In this document: piece after piece, positions 15,780-24,602 of the stretch | How the letters are laid out: each line of letters begins with the position of its first letter | Position numbering within the stretch: the first letter of the stretch is position 1 | Origin: JAVVHE01 sp038238915 | Lineage (GTDB): Bacteria; Pseudomonadota; Alphaproteobacteria; Sphingomonadales; Sphingomonadaceae | NCBI GenBank assembly: GCA_038238915.1 | Contig: JBBSFH010000015.1 | Location: 22,148 to 86,147, forward strand | Direction of reading: 5' to 3' | Length of the DNA stretch: 64,000 nt | Translations under genes and position numbers: made by a program | The notes under the pieces: generated by a model | Seen by the model: the letters and a program-made list of their open reading frames with translations, nothing else | The model's database searches: none | What the model was told of the DNA's origin: nothing

Positions 15780-17996
15780 ATGCGCACACTCCTCTTCACC
15801 ACCACCGCCGCCTTCGCCTTCGCGGCGATCTCCCCCGCCGCGCGCGCGCACGACGCGCCTGATCCGACGCGGACCGACCTGACCGCCGTCGTCAAGCCGC
15901 AGCCCTCGGGGGCCACGCCCCTTGCTTCGGCCGAACCGGACATCATCGTAACTGCGCGGCGGCTCGATACTGCGCGCGACCGGCTTCTGCCGAGCTTGGG
16001 GGCGAACCGCTACACGCTCGACAGCGCAACGCTGGCGATCCAGCCGCAGGGCGGTGAGCGCACGCTCGCGCGCGTGCTGTTGCAAACGCCCGGCGTGACG
16101 CAGGATAATTTCGGCGCGATCCATGTGAGGAACGAGCACGCCAATCTGCAATATCGTATCAACGGGGTGATCTTCCCCGAGCCGATCAGTGGCTTCGGCC
16201 AAGTAATTGATACGCGCATCGCCGATTCGATCAGCCTCATCACCGGTGCGCTACCCGCGCAATATGGTTACCGCACGGCGGGCGTAGTGGACATCAAGAC
16301 GCGCACCGGCGCGTTCGATGATGCCGCCGTGCTCAGCATATACGGCGGCAGCTACAGCACGCTCTCGCCCTCGATCCTCGCGCAAGGATCGAAGGGCGGC
16401 TATAACGGCTTTGGCTCATTCACCTACACGCACACCGATCTCGGCATCGAAAACCCGATCGGGCGGCGCGAGACGTTCAATGATACGAGCGATCAGTACA
16501 AAGGCTTCTTCTACGCCTCGCAGATTCTGTCGTCGACGACGCGCGTGTCGGCGGTGTTCGGCATCAATATCAGCAGCTTCGAAATTCCCGCGACCCCCGG
16601 TCTCGACACCGCCTTCACTTACAATGGCCAAACCGCGTTCAATTCGTCGAAGGTAAACGAGCGCCAGCGCGAGAAGAACTATTATGGTTCGGTCGCGCTG
16701 CAATATTCCAAAGGCCCGTTTGATTTCCAGATTGCGCCCTTCTTCCGCCTGTCGCGCGAGCGCTTCCTGCCCGATGTGACCGGCGATCTGATTTTCAATG
16801 GCGTCGCCGATCGCTCGCGGTTGTCGTCGGATCTGTTCGGCGTGCAGGCGGACGGACGCTATCAGGTCAGCGGCGCGCACACGCTGCGTTACGGCGCATT
16901 CTACCAGCGGGAGATCACGCACAGCTTCATCAACAGCCTGGTGTTTGATCTGGAGCAGAATCCTGAGTCGGACAACTTCGGCAATCAGATCTCCGATCAG
17001 CCCAAAGCCATCATCGATCGCCAGCGCAAGCTGGGCACGCTTTATGGCGTCTACCTGCAAGACGAGTGGAACCCACTTCCAAAGCTTACGATCAACTTCG
17101 GCGGCCGCTTCGACCGGGTGGACGCCTACACGCGCGAGCAGCAATTCTCGCCGCGCGTCAGTGGCGTGTATAAACTTTCGGACAAAGCGTCGGCGCACAT
17201 CGGCTACGCGCGCACCTTCACGCCGCCGCCTCAGGAATTGGTCGCCTCGCAGACGGTTACGCTGTTCAACGGCACGACCAAGGCGTCCGAAATCCCGTTC
17301 GGCGATCCGGTGCGCGCCGAGCGTGAGACGCTGTATGATGCTGGCCTGAACCTCACGCCGTTCCCGCATTTTACGCTAACGCTCGATGGTTATTACAAGC
17401 ACAAGCGCAACCTGATCGACGAGGGCCAGTTTGGTCAGGCGCTGGTGCTGGCACCATTTAACTATGCGCGCGGCTATAATTACGGGATCGAGGTCGGCGG
17501 CAATTACCGTCGCGGGCCGCTCAACCTGTATGCGAACGTCGCCGCCGCCGAGCAGCGCGGCAGCCAGATTGTGAGCGGCCAGTATTTCTTCGCGCAGAGC
17601 GAGATCGATTATATCGCCACGCACTACATCTACACCGATCATACGCAGAAGTTGACTGGCTCGGCTGGCGCGTCCTATCGGCTCGACAATCATTATGGCG
17701 GGCTGACGCTGGCGACCGACCTGGTCTATGGTTCGGGTTTGCGCAAGGGACCGGACGATCCCAACATCATCCATCCCAATGGCTCGAAGCTGCCCGCCTA
17801 TGTGCAGGTGAATCTTGGCATCAGCCAGAAGTTCGGTGAGGCGAGCGGGTTGAAAGGCTTCGAGCTACGCTTCGACGTGGTCAACCTGTTCGATCGCACC
17901 TACCAGATCCGCGACGGATCGGGCGTGGGCATCGGCGCGTCCCAATATGGGCCGCGGCAGGCGTTCTACCTGGGGATCGCCAAGCGCTTCGGCTAG
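15780..17996 (+). CDS. TonB-dependent outer-membrane receptor, probable zinc importer
   Basis: This is a gated outer-membrane beta-barrel that takes up a ligand using TonB energy. The 738-residue protein has a signal peptide ending near AARAHDA and a TonB-box-like segment (DIIVTARRL). The plug domain holds RVLLQTPGVTQDNFG, HVRNEHANLQYRING and YRTAGVVDIKTRTG. A 22-strand-type barrel ends in GIAKRFG. The ATG at 15780 gives a clean signal peptide; upstream in-frame codons belong to the regulator end. The adjacent Zur-like gene and operator suggest a ZnuD-like role in zinc uptake, which is inference from context. Confidence 0.88.
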   Translation: MRTLLFTTTAAFAFAAISPAARAHDAPDPTRTDLTAVVKPQPSGATPLASAEPDIIVTARRLDTARDRLLPSLGANRYTLDSATLAIQPQGGERTLARVLLQTPGVTQDNFGAIHVRNEHANLQYRINGVIFPEPISGFGQVIDTRIADSISLITGALPAQYGYRTAGVVDIKTRTGAFDDAAVLSIYGGSYSTLSPSILAQGSKGGYNGFGSFTYTHTDLGIENPIGRRETFNDTSDQYKGFFYASQILSSTTRVSAVFGINISSFEIPATPGLDTAFTYNGQTAFNSSKVNERQREKNYYGSVALQYSKGPFDFQIAPFFRLSRERFLPDVTGDLIFNGVADRSRLSSDLFGVQADGRYQVSGAHTLRYGAFYQREITHSFINSLVFDLEQNPESDNFGNQISDQPKAIIDRQRKLGTLYGVYLQDEWNPLPKLTINFGGRFDRVDAYTREQQFSPRVSGVYKLSDKASAHIGYARTFTPPPQELVASQTVTLFNGTTKASEIPFGDPVRAERETLYDAGLNLTPFPHFTLTLDGYYKHKRNLIDEGQFGQALVLAPFNYARGYNYGIEVGGNYRRGPLNLYANVAAAEQRGSQIVSGQYFFAQSEIDYIATHYIYTDHTQKLTGSAGASYRLDNHYGGLTLATDLVYGSGLRKGPDDPNIIHPNGSKLPAYVQVNLGISQKFGEASGLKGFELRFDVVNLFDRTYQIRDGSGVGIGASQYGPRQAFYLGIAKRFG

Positions 17997-18221
17997 CCAG
18001 GTTTCCGGTGATAGACGGCGAGTTTGTTGCCACCGAGATCGCGAAATAGGCTCCATGGAAGCCGAACCCCTCGGGGCCGCGAGGTCCGGATCCGCGCTTG
18101 TCTGTCGCGCCCCATAAAGGCAGCCGCGTGGTCCAAGTTCCGTCGCGTGTTTGCCGCCGACGGAGCAAAGCAGCGCATCGTGGAAGTGAAGTGCGCGCGG
18201 AAGATCGTTCGAGCCGATCAT
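17993..18221 (-). pseudogene. Decayed VOC (glyoxalase-fold) family gene
   Basis: Three pieces of one small VOC protein appear in three different frames in order. MIGSNDLPRALHFHDALL...GGKHATELGPRGCLYGA starts at 18221. Then GPRGPEGFGFHGAYF follows in a second frame, and FRDLGGNKLAVYHRKPG in a third, ending at a TAG at 17993. Intact relatives of about 120 residues read MIGSNDLxRAxxFYDALL...GPEGxxFYGAYFRDPDGNKL. Here about 45 codons are missing in the middle and two frameshifts are present. It cannot encode a working protein. Confidence 0.75.
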
Positions 18222-18257
18222 TGCGTAGCAATCACCGCAACATTCTCTTGGGCAATC

Positions 18258-18713
18258 CTACTGACACGGGCCTGAGCGTTTCGCGCTGATCACCGCAGCG
18301 ACGGTTCCGGGCCGATCGAACCCGCCACGCACACGAATGACACTGTAATCAACTTGGTCGGTGCTATACGCACCAGTGATGGTCGCGTCCAAGCGCACAT
18401 TGCTCTCGGTGCACTTCGCTTCGCCGGTCATCTTGCCGTCCTGAAGCGTCACCGATGTGGCCGTGCAGCTTTTGTCGCCGGTGAAGGCGAACAAGGTTTT
18501 CGGATCGGCGTTTTTGAAGCAGATTTGATCGAGATAAGGCCGCGTCATGATCGCGCGCATTGCGTTGCCAGATTCGTGCTCGATCGCGGGGGGAAGCGGG
18601 ATCGCACTGGGGTGCACCGTCACGTCCCAGCGACCAGCGCCCGGCGAGCCAGCCGCAAAGCCGACGGCGGGGAGAAGGCTCAGCGCGGCGGCAGCGATCA
18701 GCGGTCTGAGCAT
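18258..18713 (-). CDS. DUF3617 family secreted protein
   Basis: The 151-residue protein has a Sec signal peptide (LIAAAALSLLPAVGFAAG) followed by a DUF3617-type body: GRWDVTVHPSAIP..., a cysteine pair in QICFKNA and DKSCTATSVTLQDGKMTGEAKC, and a terminal cysteine in SGPCQ. The function of DUF3617 proteins, common in sphingomonads, is unknown; the cysteine spacing suggests periplasmic disulfides. The ATG at 18713 is chosen because it begins the signal peptide. It is followed on the same strand by the VOC remnant. Confidence 0.75.
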   Translation of the reverse strand: MLRPLIAAAALSLLPAVGFAAGSPGAGRWDVTVHPSAIPLPPAIEHESGNAMRAIMTRPYLDQICFKNADPKTLFAFTGDKSCTATSVTLQDGKMTGEAKCTESNVRLDATITGAYSTDQVDYSVIRVRGGFDRPGTVAAVISAKRSGPCQ

Positions 18714-18792
18714 CGTGGGGTCTCCTGTGTTCGTGCCGCCGCTTAGGGGCCATTGCCATGCCCAAGCCTGAACAGCGGGGCACGCATGCGCT

Positions 18793-19557
18793 TCAGGAAA
18801 GGAATTGTTCCATGACGATCCGGTCGTCGAGCGCATAATCGGGATCGAAGAGCAGCGTGAGCGCGACCGCGCGGTCGCTCGTCACCAGCACGCGCGCGAC
18901 GTCGCGCACCTCCACCTGATCGGCGACCGCGCTCACCGGGCGCTTGCCGGGTTCGAGCACCAGCAATTCGATCTTGGAGGTTTCCGGCAGCAGCGCGCCG
19001 CGCCAGCGACGCGGGCGAAAGGGGCTGATTGGCGTTAGCGCGAGGAGATCGGACGAGAGCGGCAGGATGGGGCCGTTCGCGCTTAAATTATAGGCGGTCG
19101 AGCCGGCCGGCGTGGACACAAGGATGCCATCGCACGCCAGTTCGTCGAGCCGAGCTCGGCCATCGATCCGGATTTCGAGCTTGGCGACCTGGCGGGTTTC
19201 GCGCAGCAGCGAGACTTCGTTGATCGCGGGCGAAACCACGCGTTCTCCGCCCACGGTGAAGGCCTCCATTGTCAACGGGTGCAGCGTGAACGAACGCGCG
19301 GCCGCGATTCGCGCGGGAAGTGCGTCCGCACGGAAATGGTTCATCAGGAAGCCGACCGTGCCCAGGTTCATGCCGAACACTTGAGTCGATCGACCCTCCG
19401 CCATCATCGCGTGCAGAGTGTGCAACATGAAGCCATCACCGCCGAGCGCCACGATCGCATCCGCCTGTGCCTCGCACACCCAGTCATACATCGGCTCGAG
19501 CGTGGCGGCCGCCTCGTGCGCAGCATCGGTCGGCGAGACCGCGAGCGCGAGTTTCAT
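18793..19557 (-). CDS. nadK: NAD kinase
   Basis: This enzyme phosphorylates NAD+ to NADP+. The 254-residue protein carries the GGDGFMLHTLH motif (GGDG), GMNLGTVGFLMN, the PAINEVSLLRE segment and the glycine-rich CDGILVSTPAGSTAYNLSANGPIL. All are diagnostic of bacterial NAD kinases, and the length is usual for alphaproteobacteria. The start ATG overlaps the moaA stop as ATGA, so it is translated from the moaA message. Confidence 0.95.
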   Translation of the reverse strand: MKLALAVSPTDAAHEAAATLEPMYDWVCEAQADAIVALGGDGFMLHTLHAMMAEGRSTQVFGMNLGTVGFLMNHFRADALPARIAAARSFTLHPLTMEAFTVGGERVVSPAINEVSLLRETRQVAKLEIRIDGRARLDELACDGILVSTPAGSTAYNLSANGPILPLSSDLLALTPISPFRPRRWRGALLPETSKIELLVLEPGKRPVSAVADQVEVRDVARVLVTSDRAVALTLLFDPDYALDDRIVMEQFLS

Positions 19558-20591
19558 CCGCCGGTCACGCTCATATGGCGCGCGGTGGCGGGTGCTGCAC
19601 CGCGTCGGTCGATGACGAAATCATGCCCCCTGGGCTTGCGCGTAATTGCTTCGGCGATCGCGGCATCTAGCGCGGCTTCGTCCCCCGGATGCGTGCGCAC
19701 GACCGCGCGCAGATCGGCGGCGTCCGATTGACCCAGGCACAGGTAGAGCGTGCCCGTCGCGGTCAGGCGGACACGGTTGCAGCTTTCGCAGAAATTGTGG
19801 CTGAGAGGGGTGATGAAGCCAAGTTTGAGCCCGGTTTCACGCACCCGCACATAACGCGCAGGACCACCGGTTCGATCGGCAAGGGCATCGAGGGTGAAGC
19901 GGGTTTCAAGTGCAGTGCGAACGATCGCAAGTGGCAGGTAACGGTCTGTGCGATCGCCTTCGACGTCACCCATCGGCATGGTTTCGATCAGCGTCAGGTC
20001 ATGGCCGTGCGCGGTGGCGAACGCCAACATTGGCGCAATCTGCGCTTCGTTGAAGCCCTTGAGCGCGACCATGTTGAGCTTGACATGCATCCCGGAGCGG
20101 GCCGCCGCATCAATCCCCGTCAGCACCTGAGCGAGATCGCCGCCGCGCGTAATATGCGCGAAATCTTGCGCGTCGAGCGTATCGACACTGACATTGATCC
20201 GCTTCACCCCCGCCGCTGCCAGCGCGGAGGCATGGCGTGCGAGCTGGGTGCCATTGGTGGTGAGCGTGAGTTCGTCCAGCGCGCCGCTTTCCACGTGGCG
20301 CGCCAGACGATGCACCAGATCGACGAATCCGCGCCGCACAAGCGGTTCCCCGCCCGTCAGGCGCAGGCGGCGCGTCCCATGGCGCACGAAAGCCGACGCG
20401 ATATCGTCGATTTCGTCGAAGGAGAGGATTTCGGCGCGCGGCAGGAACGTCATGGTCTCCGCCATGCAGTAGCGGCAGCGCAGATCGCAGCGATCGGTCA
20501 CCGAAATGCGCAGATACGTTACGCGCCGGCCGAACGGATCAATCAGCGGGGCCGAAAGGCGATCGGGGGCGGGGGCGGCAAGCGCAGTCAC
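19554..20591 (-). CDS. moaA: GTP 3',8-cyclase MoaA
   Basis: This radical SAM enzyme carries out the first step of molybdenum cofactor synthesis. The N-terminal [4Fe-4S] motif is CDLRCRYC and the GGEP motif appears as RLTGGEPL. The C-terminal cluster cysteines lie in FCESCNRVRLTATGTLYLC. The protein ends in the conserved Gly-Gly (SVTGG) needed for activity. I place the start at a GTG (20591; MTALAAPAPDRL) because it matches the family; GTG at 20627 is also in frame. It is coupled to nadK by a four-base overlap. No other moa genes are nearby. Confidence 0.94.
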   Translation of the reverse strand: MTALAAPAPDRLSAPLIDPFGRRVTYLRISVTDRCDLRCRYCMAETMTFLPRAEILSFDEIDDIASAFVRHGTRRLRLTGGEPLVRRGFVDLVHRLARHVESGALDELTLTTNGTQLARHASALAAAGVKRINVSVDTLDAQDFAHITRGGDLAQVLTGIDAAARSGMHVKLNMVALKGFNEAQIAPMLAFATAHGHDLTLIETMPMGDVEGDRTDRYLPLAIVRTALETRFTLDALADRTGGPARYVRVRETGLKLGFITPLSHNFCESCNRVRLTATGTLYLCLGQSDAADLRAVVRTHPGDEAALDAAIAEAITRKPRGHDFVIDRRGAAPATARHMSVTGG

Positions 20592-20731
20592 GTGACGGTT
20601 ATTGGGTGCGAGGCCGATCAAGTCCACACCGGAGCGGGTGAAGCCCGGCTATTCTGGTGTTGAGGAGGTTATTGCGCTAGAAAGAAACCGAGGCGCGCTG
20701 GGCGTGTTCTGGCGTTCGGGGGCCGTTGGCG

Positions 20732-22876
20732 ATGGGCGAAGCCAGTATGGCGATATCGGACGATGACCGCCGCGGGTTGCTTGGCGATGCGCCGATGATG
20801 CTGGTCTTGAAGCGCTATGTTGGTGCGCTGAGGCGGGCGGTGTCCGCAACGGGGCGCACGTGCGCGATCGTACAGCCCGCCGACGCGGCGCGCCGGTTTG
20901 CCGAAGGTTCAGCGCTGCTCGCGCTTGTCGATGCGCGCGGAGCGTTCGAGGAAGGCGTGGCCGTGGTTCGTTCGCTTGCCGTGCTGGCAGAACGGCGCGG
21001 CGCTGCGCTGGTGGTTCTGGTCCCGCGTGCCGATCCTTCCGCGCTGGGCCGCGCGCATGATGCGGGTGCGACGCATGTGCTCGCGAGCGGAGGCGGGATC
21101 GCCGCGCTGATCGCGGTGTTGCGTTCGGGCGAGCGCTATGCGCGGCGGCTGCGCGCGCGGGGCGACGCGGCGGCGGTTGCCAGCGCGCAGGCCGTGTTGA
21201 TCGGCGGTGCGCGCTGGGAGTGGCGACGGGGTGCGCCGGAGATCGAGCTCTCGCCTGCGCTCGCGGCCATGCTGGGCGAGGGAGCGACCGGCCAGGCGCA
21301 GCTTAGCGTGGCGCAGGCGTTTGGCCGGCTCGATCCCCCCGACCGCGAGGATTTCGCGCGCGCGCTTGCCCGGCTGGCCCGCGCGGGGCTTTCGGGCGAG
21401 CTTAGCCACCGGCTGACAATCGATGGCATGGCGCGCACGATCGCGCACCATGTGCGCGCCCACCGCGACGGACAGGGGCGGTTGACACGGTTGACCGGTA
21501 TAGTCGAGGATCTGGACGCGGTGCTCGCCGAGCGGCGATTGTCCGCGCATTATGATACGCTGACGGGGCTCGCCAACGCCAGCTTCGCGCGCGACTGGGT
21601 GGATAATCTGGTGAGCGGCGGATCGGACTATGATCCCGCGTGCATCCTTCTGATGCTGTCGCTCAGCCGCTTCGACGGGATCAATTCTGCCTACGGGCGT
21701 GCGGTTGCCGATGGCCTTTTGCAGGCGGTGGCGCGGCGGTTGCGTCGCGTGGTCGGCGTGGATCGACCTGAGCACCGCGTGCTTGCCCGGGTGGCAGGAG
21801 CGGAGTTCGTGATTGCGTTCGCGGGGCCGGTGCGGCTCACAGAGGTACTGAGCGCGGCGCGGCGGCTCGGCGAGGCGTTCGACAGGCCGTTTGTTGTCCA
21901 AGGCCGCGTGATCCATCTGGCGTGCCGGATGGGCGTAGTGGTGAGCGAGGCCGACGGTGCGAACGCAGACGTTTTGCTACGCCGCGCAAGCGCGGCTCTA
22001 GCGCGCGCCAAGGTGGGCGAGCCCGGCAGCTTCGAGGTCTTCGGCGGTACTGGCCACGACGATCTGCTCGCGCGGGCGGCGAGTCTGGGCGATGACTTGC
22101 GCGCGGCGATCGAGGCGGACGCCTTCGAACTGTTGTACCAGCCGGTGCTCGATGTGCTCACCAACAGGATCGTTGGAGTCGAGGCGCTGATCCGGTGGCG
22201 TCATCCTGTGCTGGGGCTTCTGCCCGCAGAAACGCTGATGGAGGTTGCCGAGCGGACCGAAGTCGGGCCGCGGCTGGGGGAGCACATCCTGCGCAAGGCG
22301 CTCGCTGAGGCGACCGCGTGGCCAGAGTCGCTCGCTTCGCTCCGTATCGCGGTCAACGCGACTGCAGGTGATCTTACCGCGCCCGATTTCGCCGAGCGCG
22401 TAACGCGGGCGGTCGCTGAAGCTGGACTCGCGCCGGAACGTCTGACGATCGAGGCGACCGAGAGCGGAGTGATGCGCGATATCGCTCAGGCGGCGCGCGG
22501 ACTAGGTCAGTTGCGCGCGGCAGGAATTCATGTGGCGATCGACGATTTCGGTACCGGCTATTCGAGCCTCGCCTATCTGAGCGCGTTACCCGCCGATTAC
22601 CTCAAAGTCGATCGCAGCCTTGTGGTCGACCTGTTCGGATCCGAGCGCGATCGGGTCGTGGTGCGCGGTGTCGTCGAGATCGCACGCACGCTCGAACTGA
22701 CAGTGATCGCCGAGGGTGTCGAAACCAACGAGCAACGTATCGCGGCGGGGGCGGCCGGATGCCAACTCTACCAGGGATTCTTATGCTCGCGCCCGGTGGA
22801 TGGCGCAACGCTGGCGACGCTGGTTCCGGAATGGAACCGCGCCGCGGATGCAGCAGCGGCATTGGCGAGCCGATAG
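20732..22876 (+). CDS. GGDEF-EAL protein: degenerate cyclase, probable c-di-GMP phosphodiesterase
   Basis: The protein of about 714 residues is a cyclic-di-GMP signalling protein. The N-terminal 260 residues include a receiver/PAS-like region of low similarity. The GGDEF domain starts near HYDTLTGLANASF, but its signature is AGAEF instead of GGDEF, so cyclase activity is unlikely. The EAL domain looks catalytic: VGVEALIRWRHP, the NATAGDL region, EATES, DDFGTGYSS, KVDRSL and AEGVET are all present. No membrane segment is seen, so it is probably cytoplasmic. The start ATG at 20732 follows a GGGGG site; TTG at 20726 is possible. Confidence 0.9.
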   Translation: MGEASMAISDDDRRGLLGDAPMMLVLKRYVGALRRAVSATGRTCAIVQPADAARRFAEGSALLALVDARGAFEEGVAVVRSLAVLAERRGAALVVLVPRADPSALGRAHDAGATHVLASGGGIAALIAVLRSGERYARRLRARGDAAAVASAQAVLIGGARWEWRRGAPEIELSPALAAMLGEGATGQAQLSVAQAFGRLDPPDREDFARALARLARAGLSGELSHRLTIDGMARTIAHHVRAHRDGQGRLTRLTGIVEDLDAVLAERRLSAHYDTLTGLANASFARDWVDNLVSGGSDYDPACILLMLSLSRFDGINSAYGRAVADGLLQAVARRLRRVVGVDRPEHRVLARVAGAEFVIAFAGPVRLTEVLSAARRLGEAFDRPFVVQGRVIHLACRMGVVVSEADGANADVLLRRASAALARAKVGEPGSFEVFGGTGHDDLLARAASLGDDLRAAIEADAFELLYQPVLDVLTNRIVGVEALIRWRHPVLGLLPAETLMEVAERTEVGPRLGEHILRKALAEATAWPESLASLRIAVNATAGDLTAPDFAERVTRAVAEAGLAPERLTIEATESGVMRDIAQAARGLGQLRAAGIHVAIDDFGTGYSSLAYLSALPADYLKVDRSLVVDLFGSERDRVVVRGVVEIARTLELTVIAEGVETNEQRIAAGAAGCQLYQGFLCSRPVDGATLATLVPEWNRAADAAAALASR

Positions 22877-23006
22877 GGAAAGTGTTCGGCCGCTGCTGCC
22901 GATCGCGCCGATCGCGAAGTAGGCTGCCGGGCTGCTCGATCTTTCGACGCACCCCCCCGACCCAGCAGGTTTGCCGGCTCGGAACTCTCATCCAGAAAAG
23001 ATCCCG

Positions 23007-24461
23007 CTAGGCCTCATATCCCGAGAGTTCAGTTCCCATCACGCGCGCGATGTGCAGCACATTGGTTGAGCCTGGCGTTCCGAACGGCACACCTGCGATG
23101 ATGATCAACGCGTCGCCACCACGTGCCAGGCCGGCGCGCATTGCCATGCGTTTGGCCTTGGCTACCATTTCCTCGAAACTCGCCACGTCGCGGGTAAGGA
23201 TAGCATGAACGCCCCACACCAGTCCGAGTCGCCGCGCCGTCGCCAGATTCGGTGTCAGCACAAGCAGTGGCCGGTTGATCCGCTCGCGTGCCGCACGCCT
23301 TGCGGTCGATCCGGAAAACGTGAAGCATACCAGCGCCCGCGCGGATAGAGTTTGCGCGATCTGCGCTGCCGCTTGCGAAAGCGCATCGGCCGAGGTCGGC
23401 TCTGCTTTGGTTTCCGTGAAATGCACCCGTGCATGATAATCTGGATCGGCCTCGACCTGCGCTGCGATTGCGTCCATCATTGCGACCGCTTCCACCGGGT
23501 ACGCGCCCGCCGCACTCTCTGCCGACAGCATCACTGCATCGGCCCCGTCGTACATCGCATTGGCAACATCGCTCACTTCGGCGCGCGTCGGTGTCGGTTG
23601 AGTAATCATCGATTCCAGCATTTGGGTCGCAACTACTACGGGCTTCCCGGCAGCGCGGGCACGCGCCACGATCCGCTTCTGGATTGGCGGGACCTGCTCG
23701 GGCGGCAGTTCGACGCCCAGATCGCCGCGCGCGACCATCACCGCGTCCGAAAGCTCGAGGATTTCATCAAGCCGCTGAACGGCAGCAGGCTTCTCGATCT
23801 TCGACAGGATCGCGCAGCGGCCCTTTACCAGCGCCCTCGCCTCGGCGACGTCCTCTGGACGCTGAACGAAGGAAAGCGCGATCCAATCCGCACCATTATC
23901 AAGAGCAAAGGTGAGATCAGCTCGATCTTTCTTCGTCAATGCCGGAATTGGAACGACGACGTCCGGAACATTCAATCCTTTGGCGTTTGACAGCGGCCCG
24001 CCGACTTCGATCATGGTCTCGATACGATCATGCGTCACGGTGAGGGTCCGTAACCGCAGCTTTCCATCGTCGAGCAGAAGACGTGCGCCGGGTTCGAGCG
24101 CGACGAAAATTTCTGGATGTGGAAGGCATACACGCCTCGCGTCACCCGGCGCTGGGTCGCGGTCGAGGACGAACCGCTCACCGGTAACCAACTCAACACG
24201 GCCATCGGCGAACTGGCCAACACGCAGCTTGGGCCCCTGCAGATCGACAAGCACAGTTGTCGGCCGTCCCAGAGCAATCTCGAGACTTCGGACCACTGCG
24301 ATACGTTCGGCCTGCTCTTCGTGCGTACCGTGGCTCATGTTGATACGGAAGGCATCGGCGCCCGCGCGCATCAGGGCGCCGATCGTCGCGGCGTCAGACG
24401 AAGCCGGACCCAAGGTCGCAAGGATGCGGACGCGTCGGGTTCGGGGCAGGAGATTGGTCAC
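23007..24461 (-). CDS. pyk: Pyruvate kinase
   Basis: This enzyme makes pyruvate and ATP from phosphoenolpyruvate, the last glycolytic step. The 484-residue protein shows ILATLGPASS, AFRINMSHG, VDLQGPKLRVG, the active-site lysine region CAILSKIEKPAAV, MVARGDLGVELP and TQMLESMI...PTRAEVSDVANA. The C-terminal regulatory domain has FTFSGSTARRAARERI. The start is a GTG at 24461 with a strong AGGAGGT site eight bases upstream, which fixes the start. Confidence 0.96.
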   Translation of the reverse strand: MTNLLPRTRRVRILATLGPASSDAATIGALMRAGADAFRINMSHGTHEEQAERIAVVRSLEIALGRPTTVLVDLQGPKLRVGQFADGRVELVTGERFVLDRDPAPGDARRVCLPHPEIFVALEPGARLLLDDGKLRLRTLTVTHDRIETMIEVGGPLSNAKGLNVPDVVVPIPALTKKDRADLTFALDNGADWIALSFVQRPEDVAEARALVKGRCAILSKIEKPAAVQRLDEILELSDAVMVARGDLGVELPPEQVPPIQKRIVARARAAGKPVVVATQMLESMITQPTPTRAEVSDVANAMYDGADAVMLSAESAAGAYPVEAVAMMDAIAAQVEADPDYHARVHFTETKAEPTSADALSQAAAQIAQTLSARALVCFTFSGSTARRAARERINRPLLVLTPNLATARRLGLVWGVHAILTRDVASFEEMVAKAKRMAMRAGLARGGDALIIIAGVPFGTPGSTNVLHIARVMGTELSGYEA

Positions 24462-24547
24462 CAGAGCGACCTCCTATGGATGGCTGGCTCGCAGCGGGTA
24501 ATCCCTGCGGTCAAAAGAGCAACCCGGCCGAGCATCGCACCAACCGC

Positions 24548-24577
24548 AAAAAAAGGGCCGCCCCGAAGGACGGCCCT
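24548..24577 (-). terminator. Intrinsic terminator of the OmpA-type gene
   Basis: On the minus strand, AGGGCCG pairs with CGGCCCT across a ten-base loop (TCCTTCGGGG), followed by an unbroken run of T residues. It lies 26 bases after the OmpA-type stop codon and before pyk, insulating pyk from that transcript. Confidence 0.9.
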
Positions 24578-24602
24578 CTATGTTCGTCATATAGTCGGTT
24601 TT

